NCBI RefSeq assembly: GCF_000246855.1
Contig: NC_016609.1
Span: forward strand, 5,778,744-5,842,743
Direction of reading: 5' to 3'
DNA length: 64,000 bases
Origin: Niastella koreensis GR20-10
GTDB lineage: Bacteria; Bacteroidota; Bacteroidia; Chitinophagales; Chitinophagaceae
Part shown: in pieces, positions 55,745 through 62,447 of the stretch
Position numbering within the stretch: the first letter of the stretch is position 1
Layout: each line of letters opens with the position of its first letter
Position numbers and translations under genes: made by a program
Notes under the pieces: model-generated
What the model saw: only the letters and a program-made list of their open reading frames with translations
What the model was told of the DNA's origin: nothing
The model's database searches: none

Positions 55745-56788
55745 ATGGCTACAAAGATTAAACACATATTGAATAACCTGGAAGTACAGCCTCCACCGGG
55801 CGTATGGCCCGAAATTGCGGCCAGGCTGAATGCTGAATTTGATGCGGAAGATGCTCCTGTTGCTCAAAAAATGTTTGAACTGTCGGTTACCCCACCGGCA
55901 GGTTTATGGTCGAATATTGCAGCTGAACTCACCAGTGGCGAGCGTGAAACAGACGAAGTGCTGGTTGCCAAAAAAATGAACACGCTTGCCGTAGCGCCGC
56001 CGGCTTCGGTATGGGAAAAGATAGCCGCTTATTTATCGGCCCAACAACCTGCCGCCAAAAAAGAAGGCCGGGTTATCGACCTGCACTCCTCCCGCAAAGC
56101 TATCATTGCCGCAGCAGCCATGGTGTTATTGACCGTTGGCGCCTGGTACTTTTTAGATAAGACCAATACAACCGATGCGCCTGAAGTGGCCGGAAAAACC
56201 ACCACCACGCCAGCCAGTAATAAAAGCGCTGCCGCACCCGGCAGAACACGTGCGGCAGACATGGAAATAGGTGAACATCCTTCACCAAAACCCATAGCCA
56301 CTTTAACGGCTTCGGCCGATGCCAGCCTGCTTAACAACCGCTTTGTGCGCCATGGCGCCCGTCGTACTGCATTTTACGACTATCAGCCCATTGCCACCAG
56401 CTATGCAGGTACCGACGAGATGCAGGCCGTTGATTTTACCGATGCCAACTCCCCTGACGTGGAGGCGCCGCTCATTCGCGATGCCAAGGGTCAGGTTATC
56501 CTCGATAAAAAACTGGTTACCTCTCCCGATAACTGTTACATCAACGTAACAAGTCCCAATGGCGAGCAAACCCGCATCTCCTCCAAATTCCTGCACATCA
56601 TCAGCACCCTGAACCAGGAAGCTGAACCGCAGGATTACTTCGATTTCATGATGCAGGAAAACAGCCTGTGGAAAGTTCGCTTCAGCGAATGGAAAGAAAA
56701 ATTCATGAACCAGGCTTCGTTTGTTCCTACCGCCAACAGCTTTACCGATATTTTGGAGCTGAAGGATCTGTTGATGGAGAATGAATAA
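55745..56788 (+). CDS. Single-pass membrane protein, putative anti-sigma partner, with triple repeat
   Basis: 347 residues. The N-terminal cytoplasmic part has three spaced copies of LxVxPPxxxWxxIAxxL (residues 12-28, 46-62 and 81-97, period 34-35), each preceded by a VAxKM-type helix in copies 2 and 3. A transmembrane helix at about 119-137 (AIIAAAAMVLLTVGAWYFL) is followed by a periplasmic part of about 210 residues without known domain. No ZAS motif (HXXXCXXC) is seen. Tight linkage to the sigma gene supports the anti-sigma inference. Confidence 0.7.
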   Translation: MATKIKHILNNLEVQPPPGVWPEIAARLNAEFDAEDAPVAQKMFELSVTPPAGLWSNIAAELTSGERETDEVLVAKKMNTLAVAPPASVWEKIAAYLSAQQPAAKKEGRVIDLHSSRKAIIAAAAMVLLTVGAWYFLDKTNTTDAPEVAGKTTTTPASNKSAAAPGRTRAADMEIGEHPSPKPIATLTASADASLLNNRFVRHGARRTAFYDYQPIATSYAGTDEMQAVDFTDANSPDVEAPLIRDAKGQVILDKKLVTSPDNCYINVTSPNGEQTRISSKFLHIISTLNQEAEPQDYFDFMMQENSLWKVRFSEWKEKFMNQASFVPTANSFTDILELKDLLMENE

Positions 56789-56894
56789 GTCAATATTGAA
56801 TATCGAATGTTGAATGTTGAAGTGAAGGCAGGGAAATGAGGAATGAGGAATTAAAATTGAGAAATTAGAAAGGATAAGAAATACCATCCGATGT

Positions 56895-57344
56895 ATGGCC
56901 AGAATTAAAGTAGAACTTCCTGAACAGTTTTCTTTCTCTACAACTATCCCTGTTCGCATTACCGACCTCAATTATGGCAAACATGTGGGTAACGATACCA
57001 TCCTTAGCATGATCCATGAAGCGCGGGTGCAATACCTGAAACAGTTGGGCTATGGCGAACTGGACCTGGCCGGCGTTGGCGTTATTATGAGTGATGTGGG
57101 CATCGAATTCAAAAGCGAATTGTTCTACGGCGATGAAGTGATTGCCTCCGTAGCTGCCGGCGATATTACTAAGATATCTTTCGATCTGTATTATAAACTG
57201 GAAAAACGTTCCGGCGATTCTACCGTATTAGTAGCCGCAGCTAAAACCGGCATGGTTTGTTATGACTATAGTAAGAAGAAGGTAGCAGCGATTCCTGTAG
57301 AAGTTGCTGAGAAGTTGAAAGGCGAAGACAGCTTCAAGCTGTAA
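56895..57344 (+). CDS. Acyl-CoA thioesterase, hotdog fold (4HBT)
   Basis: 149 residues with VRITDLNYGKHVGNDTILSMIHEARVQYL, the 4-hydroxybenzoyl-CoA-thioesterase-type motif with a catalytic Asp-like residue, and EFKSELFYGDEVIA. Substrate not known. Convergent with aroE. Confidence 0.85.
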   Translation: MARIKVELPEQFSFSTTIPVRITDLNYGKHVGNDTILSMIHEARVQYLKQLGYGELDLAGVGVIMSDVGIEFKSELFYGDEVIASVAAGDITKISFDLYYKLEKRSGDSTVLVAAAKTGMVCYDYSKKKVAAIPVEVAEKLKGEDSFKL

Positions 57345-57378
57345 GCCACAAGCTGCAAGCAATACACTCCTGCGCGAT

Positions 57379-57409
57379 AACCCGGAACCCGGAACCCGGA
57401 ACCCGGAAC
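57379..57409. repeat. Short tandem repeat of CCCGGAAC
   Basis: Three and a half near-perfect copies of an 8-base unit GAACCCGG in the 70-base spacer between the convergent thioesterase and aroE genes. Confidence 0.8.
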
Positions 57410-57414
57410 TCTTA

Positions 57415-58149
57415 TCAACCATTCCAGATTCTCCAACTCTCTTCCGCTTGTATAATAAGCATATCATGTCCATTCTTGATGGCAGCGCCCTGCTCCTCTC
57501 CTTTTTGTAAGAATAATGTTTTGGCGGGATTGTACACCAGGTCGAACAAATAATGCTTTGGAGTAAGCGCCTGGTATGGTAAGGGCGGACATTCCTCAAC
57601 TTTGGGGTACATACCCAGCGGACTGGTATTGATGATCACCTCATGTTCCTTTATCACCGCGTCGGTAACCTGTTGGTAAGAAAGCTGACGGGCAGTGCCG
57701 GGTGTTCGGGATACTTCGTAAAACTCAATTCCCAGCTTGTTCAATACATAATGAACAGCCTTGGCAGCGCCGCCGGTACCCAGCACCAATGCTTTTTTAT
57801 GATGGGGTTGCAGTAAAGGTCTTAATGACTCCTCAAAGCCCACCACATCGGTATTATAACCGGTTAGTTCACCGTTCTCGATCCGGATGCAGTTACAGGC
57901 CCCGATGGTTTTAACCACGTCGCTTTGCGCGTGAAGGAAGGGAATTACTTTCTCTTTATAAGGGATGGTGACATTCAGGCCATGCAGATCGGTCTGTTGT
58001 TGTATCAACGCAGCAAACTCATCAATAGAAGCCAGCGGGAAATTATCATACACGCAACCGGTGATCCCTTCCCGCTGGAACTTTTCCGTAAAATATTTCT
58101 GAGAAAATGAATGGCTCAACGGAAAGCCAATCAAGCCATATCTTTTCAT
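57415..58149 (-). CDS. aroE: Shikimate 5-dehydrogenase
   Basis: 244 residues from the ATG at 58149 (KRYGLIGFPLSHSFSQKYF). The upstream 29-codon extension of the open frame was rejected because it runs through the palindrome at 58204-58219. Motifs: NVTIPYKEKV (catalytic Lys), GYNTDVVGF, GTGGAAKAV (NADPH loop), NTSPLGMYP. Reduces 3-dehydroshikimate in aromatic amino acid synthesis. Confidence 0.94.
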   Translation of the reverse strand: MKRYGLIGFPLSHSFSQKYFTEKFQREGITGCVYDNFPLASIDEFAALIQQQTDLHGLNVTIPYKEKVIPFLHAQSDVVKTIGACNCIRIENGELTGYNTDVVGFEESLRPLLQPHHKKALVLGTGGAAKAVHYVLNKLGIEFYEVSRTPGTARQLSYQQVTDAVIKEHEVIINTSPLGMYPKVEECPPLPYQALTPKHYLFDLVYNPAKTLFLQKGEEQGAAIKNGHDMLIIQAEESWRIWNG

Positions 58150-58203
58150 TATGACGATGCTTCTTTTAAGTGATGCACTTGAGAACCCAGGTTCAATCGT
58201 GAA

Positions 58204-58219
58204 TCCGCCAGCTGGCGGA
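58204..58219. repeat. 16-base REP-like palindrome TCCGCCAGCTGGCGGA
   Basis: Perfect inverted repeat in the aroE upstream region; 15 of 16 bases recur at 38084-38099 in the rpsJ-rplC spacer. Confidence 0.75.
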
Positions 58220-58318
58220 GAAACGTGAAACCACATCGCGGCCTTCCCCTGTCAACGCTATCAACCCTGTCAACGCTATCAACCTCCTGGTTAACTGGTC
58301 AACCCGTCAACTGGTCAA

Positions 58319-59092
58319 CTAATGTGTACCGTTTCCGTTCAAAAACAAATTAAACGTATCGCCACGCAAACCTATCCGCATTGTTTCCAAGGGAATAACT
58401 TCTGTAGGGGCAATGTTACCCAGGTTTACATTGCAGCCCAGCAGTTCAATAAAGTATAACTGTTGTGCTTTCTGGGGTGCTTCCCACAGGATCTTTTCAC
58501 CGGGAATCTGGGTAAGGATCTCCTGTACCAGACCTTCACGTACTTCACCGGAACCGCGGTAAATACCTACGTTACCGGCTTCGCGGGCTTCGGCAATTAC
58601 GTATGATGAACCGGCCTTCAGCTCGGCGCTCATCAACTCAATCCATTTATAAGGGGGAATAATATGAGCAGCATCTTTACTTCCAACTTCACTAAGTACG
58701 GTACCGTATTTGGCCAGCTTTTCAATATAACCGCATTTTTCTGCATGGGGGATATTGATAGAGCCATCACTTACTTCCATATAGGAAATACCGTACTCTT
58801 TACAAACACTGATGTAATCATTGAACTGGTTACGGATCAGGAACGCCTCAAACAAAGTGCCGCCGAAATAAACGGGAATGTCGTACGATTTGTAAACTTC
58901 AATCTTTTCGCGCAGGTTCGGTGTTACGAACGAAGTGCCAAAGCCCAGCTTAACAATATCAATGTGCGGGTGACCCACGCTCATCATATTTTGCGCTTCC
59001 GGAATGCTCAGGCCTTTATCCATTACCATGGTAATACCGCTGTTGCGTGGTTTCTTTATCCTGTCGGGGATCTGTGTGAGGTTAAAATTCAT
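58319..59092 (-). CDS. comA: Phosphosulfolactate synthase
   Basis: 257 residues from the ATG at 59092 (NFNLTQIPDRIKKPRNSGIT); 21 upstream codons read through the promoter and were excluded. TIM-barrel enzyme of the ComA family adding sulfite to phosphoenolpyruvate to give phosphosulfolactate. Seen are GITMVMDKGL, DIVKLGFGTSF, VYFGGTLFEA, ISYMEVSDGSI, VLSEVGSKD and VIAEAREAGNVGIY. In methanogens this opens coenzyme M synthesis; in Bacteroidota it may feed cysteate for sulfonolipids, which is inference. Own promoter box. Confidence 0.9.
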   Translation of the reverse strand: MNFNLTQIPDRIKKPRNSGITMVMDKGLSIPEAQNMMSVGHPHIDIVKLGFGTSFVTPNLREKIEVYKSYDIPVYFGGTLFEAFLIRNQFNDYISVCKEYGISYMEVSDGSINIPHAEKCGYIEKLAKYGTVLSEVGSKDAAHIIPPYKWIELMSAELKAGSSYVIAEAREAGNVGIYRGSGEVREGLVQEILTQIPGEKILWEAPQKAQQLYFIELLGCNVNLGNIAPTEVIPLETMRIGLRGDTFNLFLNGNGTH

Positions 59093-59129
59093 TCCTAGTT
59101 TTTTTGTGCAACAATTTTTAAAGCCGCCG

Positions 59130-59137
59130 CAAAAATA
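59130..59137 (-). promoter_or_regulatory. -7 box TATTTTTG of comA
   Basis: Exact TAnnTTTG on the minus strand with a predicted leader of about 34 bases. It supports the start at 59092 rather than 59155, since the latter would lie upstream of the transcript start. Confidence 0.6.
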
Positions 59138-59258
59138 ATGGAAAACATCATACAAGTGGTATGGTTAAAATCATCTGCAAAAACCTATTGGCACAACTGT
59201 TAAAGTCAAATTAAAACCCTTGCTTTATGCAATAACAAGCCAGGTAGACTAATAGAAA

Positions 59259-59320
59259 GACCTGTCAGGTGCACGGCGACAGCCTGCTAAAGCAGACTTT
59301 TCAACCGCACCTGACAGGTC
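59259..59320 (-). terminator. Terminator-like inverted repeat after the TPR gene
   Basis: Thirteen-base arms GACCTGTCAGGTG / CACCTGACAGGTC (59259-59271, 59308-59320) with an inner stem CCTGCTAAAGCAG in the loop; TTTCT follows on the minus strand. The arms share the CCTGACAGG core seen after rpsJ and secY. Confidence 0.65.
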
Positions 59321-59330
59321 GTATTGTCAT

Positions 59331-60746
59331 TTAATTTCTTTTCTTGGAATGTGCGATTACATCAATAACCAGCGGATGCCGCAGAATAGCGGGGTTAAGA
59401 TGTATGAGCTTCTTAAGCAGTTTAGGCGATGCCGCCAGCGCTGCTTCCAGCTGTAACAGGGCTTCCTTGGTTTTACCCAATGCCAGGTAAATGGCGCTGA
59501 GGTAGTAGAGGAATATGGGTTTCTGCTCGGTGATCTTTAAAGCGGCTTTCGCCTGTTCCAGGGCTTCTTCATAAAATTCGCCCTGGTACAAACAGCGGAT
59601 CAGCGCTTCCCAGCTTGAGATATTGCGGGGCCGTTGCCTTACCACATTAGAAAAATACTGTATAGCTTCTTTATAGTCGCCCAGCTGCATTTTACATTCA
59701 CCCATAGCCAGGTTATACTCCGGCTGCAGGCGATGGATCTGCATGGCGCTCTCCAGCTGTTTTACGGCCATCGACCACTGTCCTTCGTTGATGTAGGTAC
59801 AGGCTATTTTGTAATACAGCTTGCTGTCGCCCTGGTTCAAATGCGAAGCCTTGCGGTAATAGAACCTTGCCTGCGCAAAGTTCTTCATGCGGTCGTAGCA
59901 GTGTCCTATGGCTTCATAGATCACGTCTTCGGGCCTGCTCAGCTCCAACACCTTCTCCAGTACTTCAATGGCGTCTTTGTATTTACGTAAACGAATAAAG
60001 GCATCGCCCATATTACGGTAGGCATAATCGAACTTTTCGTCGATGGCAACCGCGTATTTATAGGCATCGATGGCCTTTTCGTAGAGTTTTAATCCCTGGA
60101 AGCCGGCTGCCAGGTTAAACCAGGCCAGCTCGCTGTATGGGTTCTCATCAATGATCTGCTGATGCAGGGTAATGCTTTCCTCATTACGCCCGGTAAAGTC
60201 GGTCCAGAAACAGATCTTATACAAGGCTTCTTCGTTGGAAGGTTCCTGTTCCAGGATGAGTTTGAGGCAATCGAAGATTTTGTCAAACTCCTCGTAATCA
60301 TCATACACATCGGCCAGCTCAAACAACAATTCTATCCGCTCCTGGCCTTCAAACAACTGCAGGGCATTCTCCAGCAGTTCCACGGCTTTCTCCTGCTGGT
60401 CGAGCGCCAGGTAAACGTCGGTTTTTAAAATATACAGGTTAATATCGTTGCTGTCGAGTAATTCGGCGTGATTGAGTATTTCCAGGGCCTCGTTATAGTG
60501 CCGGGTGGCTATCAGCAGGTCGGCTTTTTTAATAAGCAATGCCGATGAATAGGGATATTGTTCAATACCCATTTCTGCAGCTTCCAATGCCTGCGGCAGA
60601 TCTTCAACATCATCAAAATAGTCTATGATCTTTTCAAAGGCCTCTTCTTCAAGAAAGGAATGCCCCCGCCCCGCTTTGAGATTCTGGAACTGCTTAACTA
60701 ACTCCCTGATTTCTTCATTATCCTGACGAAACGGATTTTCTCTCAT
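59331..60746 (-). CDS. Tetratricopeptide repeat protein
   Basis: 471 residues, almost wholly TPR units of 34 residues from about residue 65 to 440 (for example AWFNLAAGFQGLKLYEKAIDAYKYAVAID and AYRNMGDAFIRLRKYKDAIEVLEKVLEL). No signal peptide or membrane segment, so a cytosolic scaffold. Partner unknown. Confidence 0.9.
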   Translation of the reverse strand: MRENPFRQDNEEIRELVKQFQNLKAGRGHSFLEEEAFEKIIDYFDDVEDLPQALEAAEMGIEQYPYSSALLIKKADLLIATRHYNEALEILNHAELLDSNDINLYILKTDVYLALDQQEKAVELLENALQLFEGQERIELLFELADVYDDYEEFDKIFDCLKLILEQEPSNEEALYKICFWTDFTGRNEESITLHQQIIDENPYSELAWFNLAAGFQGLKLYEKAIDAYKYAVAIDEKFDYAYRNMGDAFIRLRKYKDAIEVLEKVLELSRPEDVIYEAIGHCYDRMKNFAQARFYYRKASHLNQGDSKLYYKIACTYINEGQWSMAVKQLESAMQIHRLQPEYNLAMGECKMQLGDYKEAIQYFSNVVRQRPRNISSWEALIRCLYQGEFYEEALEQAKAALKITEQKPIFLYYLSAIYLALGKTKEALLQLEAALAASPKLLKKLIHLNPAILRHPLVIDVIAHSKKRN

Positions 60747-61069
60747 TTATTTAAATAGTAGGTTAATGTAAAATAGGATTTTCACGGCTGGTAACCAATT
60801 TTAGTTTTAGACAGATGTGCATAATCATGATAAACTAATTACAACTACTTATCCACAGCTAATTATCAGTTGTTTGTGACCCGGCCCGGGCTATTATAAT
60901 GTTCAAACTACATTTAAACCATGAATTACAGCTGGTTATGAATAATAATCAAAATATTTCAAAAAAACCAACCGTTTCTTTATGAAATCCGTAACATTTA
61001 TGTATCTCATCCGTTAAGAGAAGTATAAAACTTTAATGCGAAGGGTTAAAGAAAACAAAATTTTTTTTA
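60747..61069. other. AT-rich intergenic region with two DnaA-box-like sites
   Basis: Divergent spacer of about 370 bases up to the probable start at 61119. It holds TTATGCACA on the minus strand (60816-60824) and TTATCCACA on the plus strand (60849-60857), both fitting the DnaA box TTATNCACA, then a GC palindrome CCCGGCCCGGG near 60880 and a long AT-rich tract (60940-61080). Whether it is an origin cannot be decided here. Confidence 0.4.
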
Positions 61070-61077
61070 TATTTTTG
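61070..61077 (+). promoter_or_regulatory. -7 box TATTTTTG
   Basis: Exact TAnnTTTG upstream of the small secreted protein gene. The transcript would start near 61081, five bases before the first ATG (61086) and 38 before the favoured ATG (61119). Confidence 0.5.
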
Positions 61078-61118
61078 TAGTCAATATGCAAGCAAACTTT
61101 ACGCTAAAACTTAACCAC

Positions 61119-61490
61119 ATGCTTAAAAAGACCCTCATCAGTTGTGCGATGATCGGGACCTTTGCGCTTGCGCTGGCCAGCAGCGGAGGTGGTGACAAAA
61201 AGAAGGCGGAGATGCTTCGCAAACCCGATTTTACTCCAATCAGAACAACAAATGGCTTTACGCTGAAAGCCGGTCCTGCCTATACAGGAAGCCACACCTT
61301 TTACAGTGTGCGCACCAATAATGTTATCACCTGCAACACGGTGGTGACTTATCAGCAAGGCAATAAGGTGTTTATTTTACCTTATAAAAACACCAGCCGG
61401 GTTAACATTAATGTAACCCCTGATAAATCACTTTATCAACAACACACTAATCTGAACGCCTTTGATCTGAAGTTCCGGTTACGTAAATAA
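61119..61490 (+). CDS. Small secreted protein, unknown function
   Basis: 123 residues from the ATG at 61119, which places the signal peptide (LKKTLISCAMIGTFALALAS) at the N-terminus; the ATG at 61086 would add 11 residues before it. The mature part is basic and beta-rich (FTLKAGPAYTGSHTFYSVRTNN ... YKNTSRVNINVTPDKSLY). No family recognised. Confidence 0.65.
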   Translation: MLKKTLISCAMIGTFALALASSGGGDKKKAEMLRKPDFTPIRTTNGFTLKAGPAYTGSHTFYSVRTNNVITCNTVVTYQQGNKVFILPYKNTSRVNINVTPDKSLYQQHTNLNAFDLKFRLRK

Positions 61491-61506
61491 TCCGGAAACC
61501 TTCAGC

Positions 61507-62172
61507 TTAATTGCTTACGTTCATTTTCTTACTTTCCTCATAAGTCATTTCGCGGTAGCCTGATGTAGGGATATCGAATTTAGAAGCCGGTACGGGGTTC
61601 ATATTGATCTTTGATACCGTGTATTTGATGGTGAGTTTCCCCTGCACCAATTCATATTCCAGCGGCAGCCCGTTCAGGTTCCTGAACTGGTAGTCGTAAT
61701 CCTTGTTCTCAGGAACGATATCCGGCGTATAATACACGGTGAAGGTGGTTCCATCGGGTAACGTAGCCACCGCCTTAATACAGTTATAACCGGCAATGGA
61801 TTTGGTATCGCTGGTATTGGTGAAGGTGATGCCGTCGTAGCGTTTATTATTCTCAGCCCAGTTGTCGCTGGTCATTCTTATCAGCAGCTTTTGCCCGCTC
61901 ACTTCCTTTAATACAACAGACGTTCCGGCCTTGGAGTCATGGATGGTGGCCGAAGAAAACAGGGCGCTGGCCAGTTCGGCCCGGCTCATATTTCCTTTAA
62001 CATAAATCGTTTTGGTGTGTCCGTCAAGGGCATCGGCCATTTTGGGCTCTTTACTCCCACTTGAAATACTGGCATCGTAGGTAAGGGTCAGTTCGCTTAC
62101 CTTACGTTGTGCCTGGGCGGAAAATCCTATTCCCAAACAACTCATTAACAGTATTACAATATTCTTTTTCAT
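61507..62172 (-). CDS. Secreted GLPGLI/DUF4412-like protein
   Basis: 221 residues. Signal peptide to about residue 21 (FSAQAQ). The body is beta-strand rich with SIAGYNCIKAVATLPDGTTFTVYYTPDIVP and LNGLPLEYELVQGKLTIKYTVSKI, as in the lipoprotein-localisation-like beta-half-barrels of the GLPGLI/DUF4412 group. Function of these is unknown. Convergent with the preceding gene, 16 bases apart. Confidence 0.7.
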   Translation of the reverse strand: MKKNIVILLMSCLGIGFSAQAQRKVSELTLTYDASISSGSKEPKMADALDGHTKTIYVKGNMSRAELASALFSSATIHDSKAGTSVVLKEVSGQKLLIRMTSDNWAENNKRYDGITFTNTSDTKSIAGYNCIKAVATLPDGTTFTVYYTPDIVPENKDYDYQFRNLNGLPLEYELVQGKLTIKYTVSKINMNPVPASKFDIPTSGYREMTYEESKKMNVSN

Positions 62173-62392
62173 AATCTACGGTTGTAATAATATACAAGAT
62201 GCAGATAAGGTTCTTATAGTTGTTTGCGTAAAATACAAAGACCGGTTAATTTTAAAAAGGTTAAGCGGTTTTTTATCAGAATAATGTTAAAAATGAAGCG
62301 CCCCAAACGCTCACTGCACGCCGTCGCCGCAACCTTTTCAACCCTGTCAACTGTATCAACTCCCTTGTCAACCCGTCAACCTGCTTCAAAAA

Positions 62393-62424
62393 GAAAAGTG
62401 AGCTCCTTTTCAGAACTCACTTCC
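62393..62424 (-). terminator. Intrinsic terminator of yidC
   Basis: Stem AAGTGAG / CTCACTT with an inner CTCC/GAAC pairing; TTCTTTTT follows on the minus strand. About 25 bases after the yidC stop. Confidence 0.75.
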
Positions 62425-62447
62425 CTGATATAACGATTTACACTATG

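Noticed and set aside
56303-56971. 222-codon minus-strand frame at the end of the putative anti-sigma gene
   Set aside because: Crosses two well-supported plus-strand genes and a repeat-word spacer; no recognisable domain.
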